Source: DASRDR01 sp963812945 [NCBI: uncultured Candidatus Rokubacteria bacterium]
Lineage (GTDB): Bacteria; Methylomirabilota; Methylomirabilia; Rokubacteriales
NCBI GenBank assembly: GCA_963812945.1
Contig: CAWEXD010000008.1
Span: 124,001-188,000 of the forward strand
Direction: 5' to 3'
DNA: 64,000 bases
A program made the position numbers and the translations under genes. The notes below the pieces were generated by a model. It was given only the letters and a program-made list of their open reading frames with translations. It was not told the origin of the DNA and ran no database searches. This document shows, piece after piece, positions 50,365-59,685 of this stretch (position 1 is its first letter; each line of letters starts with the position of its first letter).

Positions 50365-51531
50365 CTAGAAGCGGTACATCACGCGGAGGTCCGCGTGGAC
50401 GCCGTGGATGGTTCCGGGCTGGGGAAAGGAGGGACTCCGCTCGACGTCCATGAAAAAGTACCGGAATCCCCCCTCGATGCCGAAGCGCCGGTGCGGGAGC
50501 CAGTTGACGGTGGGTCCGATGGCCACCTTGGTGCGGCCGCCGTCGTAGAGGACGTTGCTCGTGGGGTAGTCGTTGGCGAACACGTACTTGACCTCGACGG
50601 CGCCCATGACCGTCCACACGTCGTCGATGATGTAGCCGACCACGACGCTGCCTCGGAGGTCGTTGCCCCGGCTGTTGAATGGCTCGGTGCGGAGCTGACC
50701 GGAGCCGTCGAGCCGGTCTGCCTTGAAGCGCACGATGTCCCGCACTGTCACGACGACCCACCAGGGTTCGGGGCGCCACTCGAGGCTCACCCGGACGTCG
50801 ATCTCGTCGCCTTCCTTGAAGGTCTCCCGCCCTCCGAGCTCGTCCTCGCTGAACATCGTGTAGGACACGGAGCCCACCAGCCGGGTCACCTCGGCGACGT
50901 ACACGTCGCCGAGAAGCGCAATGGTGAGCTCGTTGCCGGGATCGAGATCGTCGTTGGGGATGTCCTCGGTGGGGTTGTACTCCCCGGTCCAGAGGTAGCC
51001 GATGCCGCCACCGATGCCGAAGCGGCCGAAGTTGCGGTAGGCGCTGATCGTGGGGTTGACGTCGAACCCTTCGCCGAAACGCTCGAGGAGCACCAGATCC
51101 TCATCCTGGATGGCAGCCAGGTCCCGGGTCTTCAGGGTAGACACGCCGGTGGGGAGGTCGAGGTTCAAGCCGGCCCGTATCTCGACGTCCGCCACGACCA
51201 GGCGGTAGTAGCCCGCCACCGTGGTGTCCGTGAAACCGGTGATCTCTCCGGTCGAACGCCCGCCGCCGGGATCGCGCTCGGAGTTCCCCACGGCGCCCCG
51301 GACGTTGAGCCCCCAGCTGGGCGTGTCGAAGTAGAGGGCCAGCGGGACGAGGATCTGCCGTCCATCCTGGTCGGCGCCGCTCCAGGCGTCCAGGTGGAGT
51401 CCGGTCCACGCCGTCCACTCATCCGCCTGGGCGACGGAAGGCACGCACGCCACCAGGAGGGTCAGCGTGGCAGCCAGGAGCACGCGGGAGGTGCGACGGC
51501 GCAGCCGAGCTCGATCTGTGCGAGGAGCCAT
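50365..51531 (-). CDS. locus B: outer-membrane beta-barrel protein
   Basis: 388 residues. Signal peptide VLLAATLTLLVACVPSVAQA, cleaved before DEWTAWTG. The mature part has alternating aromatic/hydrophobic strands (WGLNVRGAVGNS, YYRLVVADVEIRAGL, DVWTVMGAVEVKYVF) and ends in VHADLRVMYRF; a C-terminal Phe is typical of outer-membrane barrels. About 12-16 strands. No TonB box or plug is seen. It follows the FecR gene by 18 bp and corresponds to the barrel part of the locus A fusion. Confidence 0.78.
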   Translation of the reverse strand: MAPRTDRARLRRRTSRVLLAATLTLLVACVPSVAQADEWTAWTGLHLDAWSGADQDGRQILVPLALYFDTPSWGLNVRGAVGNSERDPGGGRSTGEITGFTDTTVAGYYRLVVADVEIRAGLNLDLPTGVSTLKTRDLAAIQDEDLVLLERFGEGFDVNPTISAYRNFGRFGIGGGIGYLWTGEYNPTEDIPNDDLDPGNELTIALLGDVYVAEVTRLVGSVSYTMFSEDELGGRETFKEGDEIDVRVSLEWRPEPWWVVVTVRDIVRFKADRLDGSGQLRTEPFNSRGNDLRGSVVVGYIIDDVWTVMGAVEVKYVFANDYPTSNVLYDGGRTKVAIGPTVNWLPHRRFGIEGGFRYFFMDVERSPSFPQPGTIHGVHADLRVMYRF

Positions 51532-51549
51532 CCGGTGGCCTCCGAGGCC

Positions 51550-52419
51550 TCAGGGCACCGTGATGTCGACGTTGACGACTCCGGACTCCTTCTCCGGAGC
51601 CGTGCCGCCGGACTGGTTCGACTGGCCCGTCGAGCCGCTCAGATTGGCGCCGACGGTCTTGTCGAGCTTCGAATCCACTTGCCTCAGCGTCTGGCGGTCC
51701 ATGTTTCCTGGCGCCACGCTCACTGCCTCGAAGGCCAGGGTCGAGAGGATCGAGCGCTTGTCCCAGAGCGGGATGACGCGGCACGGCGTCGGATCGCGCC
51801 GGAACTGGACATGCGTGACGCGGTTCCGCGTGCACACGACCTGGCCGGCGTCGGTCGAGTCGGTCTGCACCGTGCCGGCGAGGACGTACACGCGTGCGTC
51901 CGCGGTGCCGTCCGGCGACGGGGTCCCGCCCATCCCTGGGGCCATGCCGTGGAGGAGCGCGAAGTCCGTCTGGCGCACCGCGGCGACGGCCGTCGGGGAC
52001 CGGACCGCGAAGCGGCCCTGGCCCGTCGCGACCTTGGCCACGACCTGGCGCGCGACCCACGCCCGCGCCTGGCCGGAGGCCAGGTTGAAGCGCGACGTCG
52101 TCGGCTGATTGGCCGCGTCCACGTCCAGCTTGTCGATCTCGAGATCCGACAGCTCACCGAGCCGCACGACGCTGCCGTCGCCGAGGACGATCTCCGCGGC
52201 GCCGCCTTTGCCGGTCCGGATGCGGTCGCCCTCGGAGAGCCGCGCGCCCTTCTGGAGGGGCTGGCCCGCCGCCTGGCCCTTCGCCACGACCTCCACCGGC
52301 GCCCGCGCGAGGATGACCTCGGCCGTCCCGACCGTCTGGGCCCCCGCGGACGCGACCGACAGGACGAGCGCCGCGCTCGTCGCGGCGGCCAGCGTGAGCC
52401 ACCTGGTGAAGACGCTCAT
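51550..52419 (-). CDS. locus B: FecR-domain secreted protein
   Basis: 289 residues. Signal peptide TLAAATSAALVLSVASAGA, cleaved before QTVGTAEV. FecR-like domain: LSEGDRIRTGKGGAAEIVLG, VRLGELSDLEID, VRSPTAVAAVRQTDF (about 60-175). The C-terminal part is Ser/Gly/Gln-rich (SGSTGQSNQSGG). It is probably periplasmic. Its ATG overlaps the cyclase stop (ATGA), so expression is coupled to the cyclase. It has no transmembrane anti-sigma part, so it is unlikely to be a classical FecR sigma regulator. Confidence 0.82.
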   Translation of the reverse strand: MSVFTRWLTLAAATSAALVLSVASAGAQTVGTAEVILARAPVEVVAKGQAAGQPLQKGARLSEGDRIRTGKGGAAEIVLGDGSVVRLGELSDLEIDKLDVDAANQPTTSRFNLASGQARAWVARQVVAKVATGQGRFAVRSPTAVAAVRQTDFALLHGMAPGMGGTPSPDGTADARVYVLAGTVQTDSTDAGQVVCTRNRVTHVQFRRDPTPCRVIPLWDKRSILSTLAFEAVSVAPGNMDRQTLRQVDSKLDKTVGANLSGSTGQSNQSGGTAPEKESGVVNVDITVP

Positions 52420-54458
52420 GACGATGCCTCCTGGTCCGGCTTCTTCAGATCGACGAGGTCGAAGATGTCCACGGCCTGGTGCTTGCCCTTGACGGTGACG
52501 CTGCCCAGCGGGCGGGCCACGACGTGGTCCCGCACCATCTCGTAGGTGCCCTGGCTGATGATGATGTGGCGGGTGGTCTCGTAGTCCTTGTTGAGGCTTT
52601 CCAGACGGGCGCCCAAATTCACCTGGTCACCGATGACGGTGTAGGTGAACCGCTGTGACGAACCGAAGTTCCCCACCAGCATTTCTCCCGTTGCGATCCC
52701 GAAGCCCGTGACGAACGGCTCGCGCCCTTCTGCCTTCCACCGCTCGTTGAGACGAGCCACCACGTCCGACATCTCGACGGCGGCCCGACACGCTTGAATC
52801 GCGTGATCCGGATTGTCGAAGGGTGCGCCGAAGAACGCCATGGTAGCATCGCCGATGAACTTGTCCAGTGTTCCTCGGTGGCGGAAGACGACCTCCACGA
52901 GGATGGTCAGGTACTCCCGGAGGGCCCCCACGACCTCCTCCGGGGGGTGCTGCTCCGAGAAGGTCGTAAAGCCGCGAATATCTGAGAAAAGAACCGTCAG
53001 CATCCGGCGCTCGCCCCCGAAGGTGAGCTTGCTCGGATCGCGGCCGATCTGCTCCACGACGGCGGGCGGCACGTACTGGCGGAAGGCCTGCTTGATCCAC
53101 CGGCGCTCGCGCTTTTCAGTCAACACCTGGTAAGTGACGCTGCCGACGTGACCGACGGCGAGGGCCACCAGGGGCGGCAGCAACAGGATCCAGATGCCGG
53201 CCCGGAAGCCCCAGTGGATCAGACCCGTTGTGGCGATGGCCAGCCCGATCGCGATCACGGTGCCCCAGATCGCGCCGACGCGCGGCAGCAGGAGAGGGCC
53301 GACCAGCGCGAGCAGGAGCACGGCGACCGTCTCGACGATCTCGAGCCCGGCGAGCTGCCGGATTCCCCGGCCCTCCAGCAGATTGGCCACCGCGGTGGCG
53401 TGGCTCTCCACCCCCGGCATCACCGCGTCGAAGGGCGTGGGGCGCACGTCCATCAACCCGTGCGCCGTGAAGCCGACCAGGACGATGTGGTCCTGGACGG
53501 CGGGAGGCGCCGATCCCGTGAGCACGTCCACGGCCGGGATGTGCGGGAACGTCCCGGCTCGGCCGTAGTACGACAGGAGCAGGCTGCCGGTGTCGTCCGT
53601 CGGGACCACCGTGGAGCCGATCTGGACGGCATGGTCTCGCATGAGCCGGACGCGCGTGCGTGCCAGCCCCTGCGCGAGCCTCGCGGTCTCGAGCGCCAGG
53701 CTCGGGAAGAGCCCGTCTCCGAGCCGGATGACCAGCTCGACGTAACGGAGGGCCCCGTCGACGTCCGGCCGCACGTTGACGTGCCCGTTCGCGGCCGAGG
53801 CGCTGATGAAGCGCGGCAGCGGAAGCTGGACGGCGGCCGCGCGGCGGGCCTCGATGGCCTGCTCGGCGTCGGGGGTGGCGAAGCCCACGACGCGGCTCCG
53901 GTTCAGGAGACGCTGGGCCTCGTCGTCGAGGGGCATGGACTCGTGCGGGGGAAACACGAAGAAGTAGGGCACCACGACGCGACGGGTCGCGGCCATCGCC
54001 TGGGCGAGCACCTCGTCGGTGTCGGCGTCCGCCAGGGCCTCCTCGAGAGTCCTGCCGAATTCGGACGCGGAGCCCGAGGCCTTGGGGAGGCCGAGCGCCC
54101 GGTAGCGCTCGGCCAGGCCGCGGGCGAGAACGAGGCGGCTGTTCTCGTCGGGCTCGCGCAGGATGAGATCGAGCGCGATGACGCGCGCGCCCCCCTCCGC
54201 GAGCCGATGGATGATCTCGGCGGTGCGTGTGCGGGGCCACGGCCACCGGCCCACCACCTCGAGGCTCAGCTCGTCGATGACGACGATGCTGATGTTCGGT
54301 GGCGGCGGGAGAGGCCCGCGGAGCCGGGCGTGCCAGTCGAGCACGCGCAGCTCGATCTGCTCGACGAGGGTGAGCGGGGCGAAGAGGCACAGGAGCCCCA
54401 GCGCGATCGCCAGGCAGACGAGCCCCAGCTGCGCGAGACGCCGCAACCAGCCTCGCAC
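52416..54458 (-). CDS. locus B: CHASE2-domain adenylate/guanylate cyclase
   Basis: 680 residues. One N-terminal helix, a CHASE2 domain (ISIVVIDELSLEVVGRWPWPR, RVIALDLILREPDENS, DHIVLVGFTAHGL), three helices (about 360-440), and a class III cyclase domain. Metal Asp residues lie in LFSDIRGFTTF and IGDATMAFFG; VIGDQVNLGARLESLN supplies the Asn and Arg. It is probably active. The organisation matches the locus A cyclase, and the gene is followed by FecR and barrel genes. A TAAGAT -10 and a palindrome lie upstream. Confidence 0.9.
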   Translation of the reverse strand: MRGWLRRLAQLGLVCLAIALGLLCLFAPLTLVEQIELRVLDWHARLRGPLPPPPNISIVVIDELSLEVVGRWPWPRTRTAEIIHRLAEGGARVIALDLILREPDENSRLVLARGLAERYRALGLPKASGSASEFGRTLEEALADADTDEVLAQAMAATRRVVVPYFFVFPPHESMPLDDEAQRLLNRSRVVGFATPDAEQAIEARRAAAVQLPLPRFISASAANGHVNVRPDVDGALRYVELVIRLGDGLFPSLALETARLAQGLARTRVRLMRDHAVQIGSTVVPTDDTGSLLLSYYGRAGTFPHIPAVDVLTGSAPPAVQDHIVLVGFTAHGLMDVRPTPFDAVMPGVESHATAVANLLEGRGIRQLAGLEIVETVAVLLLALVGPLLLPRVGAIWGTVIAIGLAIATTGLIHWGFRAGIWILLLPPLVALAVGHVGSVTYQVLTEKRERRWIKQAFRQYVPPAVVEQIGRDPSKLTFGGERRMLTVLFSDIRGFTTFSEQHPPEEVVGALREYLTILVEVVFRHRGTLDKFIGDATMAFFGAPFDNPDHAIQACRAAVEMSDVVARLNERWKAEGREPFVTGFGIATGEMLVGNFGSSQRFTYTVIGDQVNLGARLESLNKDYETTRHIIISQGTYEMVRDHVVARPLGSVTVKGKHQAVDIFDLVDLKKPDQEASS

Positions 54459-54474
54459 GGGATCTTTCTGACGG

Positions 54475-54512
54475 CCGACAGTCGGTGCTTTCGGTGGCGT
54501 GGCGCGATCTTA
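54475..54512 (-). promoter_or_regulatory. promoter and palindrome upstream of the locus B cyclase
   Basis: Minus strand -10 TAAGAT (54512-54507). Downstream of it the perfect 11-bp palindrome CCGACAGTCGG (54475-54485) contains the GGCCGAC core also repeated in the locus A leader. The palindrome ends 17 bp before the start codon. Confidence 0.5.
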
Positions 54513-54518
54513 GCATGG

Positions 54519-54606
54519 GCGGGGTCACGCCTTTACTTCCTCGCACTTCGGGACTCTCACGACCCGGGATCGGGGCGAATGTATGGAAGTAGAGGCCTGA
54601 CCCCGC
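54519..54606. repeat. GGGGTCAG inverted-repeat element, copy 2
   Basis: Left arm 54519-54540 (gcggggtcacgcctttacttcc) and right arm 54585-54606 pair at 20 of 22 positions, with a 44-bp middle. It fills most of the space between the locus B cyclase and aroK, and the right end touches the aroK -10. Confidence 0.85.
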
Positions 54607-54612
54607 TATGAT
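54607..54612 (+). promoter_or_regulatory. -10 element of aroK, leaderless type
   Basis: TATGAT at 54607-54612 lies 6 nt before ATG 54619, with no SD in between. Any -35 would fall inside the repeat arm. Confidence 0.5.
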
Positions 54613-54618
54613 CTGCGC

Positions 54619-55200
54619 ATGACGCCGGAGGCGCGCAACGTCATCCTCGTCGGCTTCATGGGCGCCGGGAAGTCGACGGTGGGGCGCCTCCTGGCCCGCC
54701 GGCTCGACCGCTGCTTCGTCGAGACCGACGCGATGATCACGGCCCGCGAAGGCCGGTCCATCCCCGAGATCTTCACTGAGCGCGGTGAGCTCTACTTCCG
54801 CCGCCTCGAGGCGGAGGTTCTGGAGGCCCTGGCCGACAAGCGCGGCCACGTGATCGCCACCGGGGGTGGCTTTCCGTGTGGGCCGGGGGTCATGGACCGG
54901 CTCCTCGAGCTGGGGACGGTCGTGTGGCTCGCCGCCGACTTCGACGCCGCCTACGCCCGGGCCAACCGGACCGGAGGGCGGCCCATGCTGGCGGGCCGGT
55001 CGGCGGAGGATGCCGCCGCGCTCTACCGGACCCGGCAGGACTCCTACCGGCGCGCCCACCTGTCCATCGACACGAGCCACCTGACGATCGACGCGGTGGT
55101 CGCCCGGATCGTTCGCCACCTGCGCGAGCGGGAGCGAGCCGCCCACCTGTCTCGACCTCCGGCGGTGGCGGCGGAGGGTGGCCCCCGCGGCGATGGATAG
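54619..55200 (+). CDS. aroK: shikimate kinase
   Basis: 193 residues. Walker A LVGFMGAGKSTVGRLLA (about residues 10-26), the shikimate-binding VETDAMI with Asp, the Arg of ELYFRRLEAEVL, and the GGG of IATGGGFPC. The lid RPMLAGR is present. It phosphorylates shikimate at the 3-OH in aromatic amino acid synthesis; a gluconate-kinase-like activity is less likely. The C-terminal 20 residues are a low-complexity tail that overlaps the next gene by 8 bp. Confidence 0.92.
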   Translation: MTPEARNVILVGFMGAGKSTVGRLLARRLDRCFVETDAMITAREGRSIPEIFTERGELYFRRLEAEVLEALADKRGHVIATGGGFPCGPGVMDRLLELGTVVWLAADFDAAYARANRTGGRPMLAGRSAEDAAALYRTRQDSYRRAHLSIDTSHLTIDAVVARIVRHLRERERAAHLSRPPAVAAEGGPRGDG

Positions 55201-57067
55201 CGAGCGCGGCTCCGGGGCGCTGGTCCTGCGGCTCCAGCAGGGCCCGCTGCTCGCCGACGGCGCCATGGGCACCATGCTCTACGCGCGCGGGGTGCCGCTG
55301 GACGCCTGCTTCGACGTGCTGAACCTCCAGGACGCGAAGACCGTCCAGGGGATTCACAGGGAGTACGTCGCCGCCGGCGCCGACCTGATCGAGACGAACA
55401 CGTTCGGCGCCAACCGCTTCAAGCTCGCCGTCCATGGCCTCGAGGGCCGCGTCCGCGAGATCAACCGCGCGGGTGCGCGTCTCGCGCGGGACGTCCGCGA
55501 GACCATGGGACGGGACGTGCTGGTGCTGGGCTCCATCGGTCCGCTCGGCAAGTACCTCCTGCCGCTCGGGACCGTGGGGGAGGCCGAGGCGATCGCCGCC
55601 TTCCGCGAGCAAGCCGAGGCGCTGCTCGAAGGCGGGGTGGACGGCTTCGTCGCCGAGACCTTCTCCGACCTCCGGGAGCTCCGGCTCGCGGTGACGGCGA
55701 TCCGCGGCGTCTCCGCCGACCTCCCGGTCGTCGCCCAGATGGCGTTCAACGACGAGCGTGTCACGTTCCGGGGGCAGGCCCCGGCCGAGGTGGCCCGCGA
55801 GCTGGCCGCGTTGCCCGTGCAGGTCATCGGGGCGAACTGCGGTGTGGGCTCGAGCGTGCTCTACGACGTGGGCCTGGTGCTCCACGAGACGGCGCCTCGG
55901 GTTTGGGTGTCGATCCGGCCGAACGCGGGACTCCCGAGCCGGCACGGCGAGCGGCTCATCTACCTCTCGTCGCCCGGGTACATGGCCGATTACGCCTCCC
56001 GCATGCTCGAGGGCGGAGCCCGGATCGTCGGCGGCTGCTGCGGGACGACGCCGGCGCACATCCGCGCGATGCGCGAGGCGGTCGACCGCCACGCCCAGAG
56101 CGCGGGCCGGCCGAGCGGCCGCGTGGCGGTGGCCCCGGCCGTTGCGCTGGAGCGCGAGGAGACGCCGGCCCTCGGGGTGACGGCGGAGCCCTCGCGGCTT
56201 CTCTCCCGGCTGCACGCGGGGGAGTTTCTGGTGACGGTGGAGCTCGATCCCCCGAGGGGCCACAACATCGAGAAGCTCGTCCAGGGGGCGAAGCTCCTCG
56301 CCGAGCGGGGCGTGGAGGTCGTCGACATCAACGACGGCTCGCTCGGGCGCGTCCGGATGGCGGTCTTGCCCACCGCGCTCCTCGTGCGCGAGGCGACGGG
56401 CCTCGACATCAGCATGCACTTCACGTGTCGCGACCGGAACCTCATGGGCATCCAGGGGGACCTCCTGGGCGCCCACGCGCTGGGGATCCGGAACATCCTG
56501 GCGATGACCGGGGACCCTCCTCGCGCCGGCGACTACGTCAACGCCACCGCCGTGTTCGACGTGGACGCGATCGGCCTCGTCCGGATCCTCGCCGCGATGA
56601 ACAGGGGCGTGGATGCGGCCGGGAACTCGATCGGGGAGCCGACGGCCTTCGGCATCGGCGTCGCGGTGGATCACGGGGCCGCCGACCCGGCCCGCGAGAT
56701 CGATCGGCTCCACGCGAAGGTCGAGGCGGGCGCCATGTGGGCTCAGACCCAGCCGGTGTACGACCTCGAGGCGCTCGAGGCGTTCGTCGCGAGACTGGGG
56801 GCGCTCCCCGTGCCCCTCGTGGTCGGCATCCTCCCGCTCCATTCGTTCCGGCACGCCGAGTTCCTGCACAACGAGGTGCCGGGCATCACGGTTCCCGACG
56901 CCGTGCGGGCGCGGCTCCGCGACGCGGGGGACCACGCGCTCCGCGTGGGCGTCGAGACGGCCCAGGCGATCCTCGCGGAGGTGCGTCGCCGCTACGCGGG
57001 CGCCTACCTCATGCCGTCGTTCGGCCGATTCGAGGTCGTCGCCGAGGTCCTCGAGGCCCTCCGGTGA
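55193..57067 (+). CDS. bifunctional homocysteine S-methyltransferase / methylenetetrahydrofolate reductase
   Basis: About 624 residues from ATG 55193 (GTG 55178 is an alternative; ggaggg lies at 55173-55178). Domain 1 (about 10-300): Hcy-binding TIM barrel with LLADGAMGTMLYARG, ETNTFGANRFKL and zinc ligands GANCG and GGCCGTTPAHI. Domain 2 (about 330-620): MTHFR barrel with TVELDPPRGHNIEKL, MHFTCRDRN, LAMTGDPP and GAMWAQTQPVYD. It would reduce methylene-THF and methylate homocysteine in one protein, a B12-independent route; whether the methyl passes between domains is unknown. Confidence 0.93.
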   Translation: MDSERGSGALVLRLQQGPLLADGAMGTMLYARGVPLDACFDVLNLQDAKTVQGIHREYVAAGADLIETNTFGANRFKLAVHGLEGRVREINRAGARLARDVRETMGRDVLVLGSIGPLGKYLLPLGTVGEAEAIAAFREQAEALLEGGVDGFVAETFSDLRELRLAVTAIRGVSADLPVVAQMAFNDERVTFRGQAPAEVARELAALPVQVIGANCGVGSSVLYDVGLVLHETAPRVWVSIRPNAGLPSRHGERLIYLSSPGYMADYASRMLEGGARIVGGCCGTTPAHIRAMREAVDRHAQSAGRPSGRVAVAPAVALEREETPALGVTAEPSRLLSRLHAGEFLVTVELDPPRGHNIEKLVQGAKLLAERGVEVVDINDGSLGRVRMAVLPTALLVREATGLDISMHFTCRDRNLMGIQGDLLGAHALGIRNILAMTGDPPRAGDYVNATAVFDVDAIGLVRILAAMNRGVDAAGNSIGEPTAFGIGVAVDHGAADPAREIDRLHAKVEAGAMWAQTQPVYDLEALEAFVARLGALPVPLVVGILPLHSFRHAEFLHNEVPGITVPDAVRARLRDAGDHALRVGVETAQAILAEVRRRYAGAYLMPSFGRFEVVAEVLEALR

Positions 57068-57082
57068 CCGAAGCAAAAGTCC

Positions 57083-57138
57083 GGGGTCAGACCCCGATTT
57101 TGACTTCGCCATGGAAATCAAAGTCGGGGCCTGACCCC
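57083..57138. repeat. GGGGTCAG inverted-repeat element, copy 3
   Basis: Left arm from 57083 (ggggtcagaccccgatttt...) and right arm 57117-57138 (atcaaagtcggggcctgacccc) pair at about 19 of 22 positions with a 12-bp middle. It lies 16 bp after the homocysteine methyltransferase fusion and 15 bp before the CaiB gene. Confidence 0.8.
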
Positions 57139-57152
57139 GGGGTTTGGTTTTG

Positions 57153-58340
57153 ATGGGGGCGCTCGACGGTCTGGTCGTCCTGGACCTCGCCACGTTCATC
57201 GCGGCGCCCATGTGCGCCACGCTCCTCGGCGAGTTCGGGGCCGAGGTCATCAAGGTCGAGCAGCCCGGGGTGGGGGACGACCTCCGGCGGCTCGGGCGCC
57301 AGGTCGACGGAGTGTCGCTCTGGTGGCTCTCCGACGCCCGCAACAAGAAGTCGATCACCTGCAACCTCCGGGAGGCCGACGGGCAGGCGCTGATCCGGCG
57401 GCTCTGCCGCGGCGTAGATGTGGTGGCGGAGAACTTCCGGCCGGGGACCCTCGAGCGCTGGGGGCTCGGCTACGAGGATCTCCGCGCGGAGAACCCTGGC
57501 CTCGTGATGGTGCGCATCTCGGCGTTCGGCCAGACGGGGCCCTATCGGGAGCGGCCGGGATTCGGGCGCATCGCCGCGGCGGTCGGCGGCATCTCATATC
57601 TGTCGGGTTACCCGGATCGGCCACCGGTGACCCCGGGGACGCCCACCGTCCCCGATTACCTGGCAGGGCTCATGGGCGCGCTCGGCGCGCTGATCGCGCT
57701 CCGGGCACGGGAACGGACCGGTGAAGGGCAAGTGGTGGACCTCGGCCTCTACGAGCCGATCGTGCGGATCCTGGACGACGCGATTCCCGTCTTCGGAGCC
57801 TTCGGGTACGTCAGGGAGCGCATCGGGTCGGCCGCGGAGAGCGCCGCGCCCCACAACCACTACCAGAGCCGGGACGGGCGCTGGATCGCGGTCGCCTGCA
57901 CGAACGACCGCATGTTCGCGCGGCTCGCCAAGGCCATGGGAACACCGGACCTGGTCGCGCGGTTCCCCGGAGTGCGGGACCGGCTCGCGCATCGGGCGGA
58001 GCTGGACGGGCTCGTCCAGACGTGGATCGGCGCCCGGGACGCCACCGACGTCCTGGGCACGCTCGACGCCGCCGAGGTGCCGTGCTCTCTGGTGAACTCG
58101 GTGCGGGACCTCTTCGAGGACCCGCAGATCAAAGCGCGCGAGAACATCGTCGCGGTGCCGGAGCCGAGCCTGGGGCAGGTGCACATGCCGGGCGTCGTGC
58201 CGCGCCTGACGGGCACGCCCGGCGCGATCCGGCACGCCGGGCCGCGCGAGCCCGGTGCCGACAACGAGGAGATCTACCTGGGCCGGCTCGGTCTCGAGCG
58301 GGCCGAGCTCGACCGCCTGCGGGCGGCGGGCGTCCTATAG
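57153..58340 (+). CDS. CaiB/BaiF-family CoA transferase
   Basis: 395 residues from ATG 57153. Family III CoA transferase with the N-terminal [44 protein letters not shown] and [15 protein letters not shown]. The catalytic Asp region is [19 protein letters not shown]. It moves CoA between carboxylic acids by an in-line mechanism; substrates cannot be assigned. No SD is seen: the start follows a T-rich ggtttggttttg directly after the repeat element. Confidence 0.9.
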   Translation: MGALDGLVVLDLATFIAAPMCATLLGEFGAEVIKVEQPGVGDDLRRLGRQVDGVSLWWLSDARNKKSITCNLREADGQALIRRLCRGVDVVAENFRPGTLERWGLGYEDLRAENPGLVMVRISAFGQTGPYRERPGFGRIAAAVGGISYLSGYPDRPPVTPGTPTVPDYLAGLMGALGALIALRARERTGEGQVVDLGLYEPIVRILDDAIPVFGAFGYVRERIGSAAESAAPHNHYQSRDGRWIAVACTNDRMFARLAKAMGTPDLVARFPGVRDRLAHRAELDGLVQTWIGARDATDVLGTLDAAEVPCSLVNSVRDLFEDPQIKARENIVAVPEPSLGQVHMPGVVPRLTGTPGAIRHAGPREPGADNEEIYLGRLGLERAELDRLRAAGVL

Positions 58341-58359
58341 ATCGGATAGAGGAGAACCC

Positions 58360-59334
58360 ATGCTGATTCGGATCCGCGGGCCGCACGAGCCGCGCGCGTC
58401 GGAGATCACCCCGCACCGCGTGTACATGAACCGCCGGGCCTTCATGGCCGGGGCCGCGGCGGCCGCCGTCACGGTGGCGGGCTCTCAGCCGGCGACGGGG
58501 GCCGCGCTCAAGCCGGCGGAGAAGGGGCAGCCCCTCACGGGGGCGCGGAACCAGTCGGCGAGCGTGACCGACCCGCCGACGCCGTGGGACAGCGCCACGA
58601 CCTACAACAACTTCTACGAGTTCGGCACCGACAAGGCCGACCCGGCCCTGAATGCCCACACTCTCCGGCCCCGCCCGTGGTCCGTCGACGTCGGCGGGCT
58701 GTGCCAGAAGCCGAAGAAGTTCGACATCGACGAGATCGTGCGGCTGGCCCCGCTGGAGGAGCGCGTCTACGTCCTCCGCTGCGTCGAGGGCTGGTCTATG
58801 GTCATCCCGTGGATCGGCTACCCCCTGGCGGCGCTCCTCAAGCGCGTCGAGCCGACGAGCGCGGCCAAGTACGTGGAGTTCCAGACCCTGGTGGATCCGG
58901 AGCAGATGCCCGGCCAGAAGCCGAGCTTCTTCGGGGGCTCGCTCGACTGGCCGTACGTCGAGGGGCTCCGGCTCGACGAGGCGACGCACCCGCTCACGCT
59001 CCTCACGGTCGGGATGTACGGGCACGTCCTCCCCAATCAGAACGGCGCGCCCATCCGGATCGTGGTGCCCTGGAAGTACGGCTTCAAGAGCGCGAAGTCG
59101 CTGGTCCGGATCCGGCTCGTCGCCGACGAGCCGAAGACCAGCTGGAACCGGGCGGCGCCGAACGAGTACGGGTTCTACTCGAACGTCAACCCGAGCGTGG
59201 ACCATCCGCGGTGGAGCCAGGCAACCGAGCGGCGCATCGGCGAGTTCCGCCGGCGGAAGACGCTCGTGTTCAACGGCCACGCCGACCAGGTCGCATCGCT
59301 CTACGCCGGGATGGATCTGAAGAAGCAGTACTGA
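58360..59334 (+). CDS. msrP: protein-methionine-sulfoxide reductase catalytic subunit
   Basis: 324 residues from ATG 58360 (SD agaggag at 58348-58354). A twin-arginine signal ([15 protein letters not shown], Arg25-Arg26) leads to a molybdopterin sulfite-oxidase-fold domain with the Mo ligand Cys141 in [10 protein letters not shown]. Further MsrP blocks: [13 protein letters not shown] near the start and [24 protein letters not shown]. MsrP repairs oxidised Met in periplasmic proteins with electrons from the heme protein MsrQ, encoded at 60284-60937. Between them lie a DUF1330 gene and a putative selenoprotein gene. Confidence 0.93.
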   Translation: MLIRIRGPHEPRASEITPHRVYMNRRAFMAGAAAAAVTVAGSQPATGAALKPAEKGQPLTGARNQSASVTDPPTPWDSATTYNNFYEFGTDKADPALNAHTLRPRPWSVDVGGLCQKPKKFDIDEIVRLAPLEERVYVLRCVEGWSMVIPWIGYPLAALLKRVEPTSAAKYVEFQTLVDPEQMPGQKPSFFGGSLDWPYVEGLRLDEATHPLTLLTVGMYGHVLPNQNGAPIRIVVPWKYGFKSAKSLVRIRLVADEPKTSWNRAAPNEYGFYSNVNPSVDHPRWSQATERRIGEFRRRKTLVFNGHADQVASLYAGMDLKKQY

Positions 59335-59360
59335 GCGCTTGCCGGCGCACGGGGGGTACG

Positions 59361-59663
59361 ATGCCCAAGGGGTACTGGATCGTTCGCGTCGACATAGCCG
59401 ACGAGGAGAAGTACAAGGCCTATGTAGCTGCCAATGCAGCGCCCCTGCACAAGTACGGCGCGCGATTCCTCGTCCGCGCCGGGCAGTTCGAGAATCCCGA
59501 AGGCACGAGCCGCCGCCGCAATGGGGTGATCGAGTTTCCGAGCTATCAGGCCGCGCTCGATTGCTGGAAATCGCGCGAATATCAGAAGGCAATCGCACTG
59601 CGCAGGGACGTGTCGACGATCGATCTCATCATCATCGAGGGATACGAGGGCGTTCAGCCCTGA
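59361..59663 (+). CDS. DUF1330-family protein
   Basis: 100 residues from ATG 59361. A ferredoxin-like dimeric alpha-beta barrel fold: GYWIVRVDIADEEKYKAYV, RFLVRAGQFEN, NGVIEFPSYQAALDCW and a late DLIIIEGY. No catalytic assignment is established for the family. Codon use is less GC-rich than in the neighbours (for example many A/T third positions near 59560-59600), which may mean recent acquisition. It lies in the msrP-msrQ gene block. Confidence 0.85.
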   Translation: MPKGYWIVRVDIADEEKYKAYVAANAAPLHKYGARFLVRAGQFENPEGTSRRRNGVIEFPSYQAALDCWKSREYQKAIALRRDVSTIDLIIIEGYEGVQP

Positions 59664-59685
59664 ACGGGGCGGCGAGGGGACGGGC

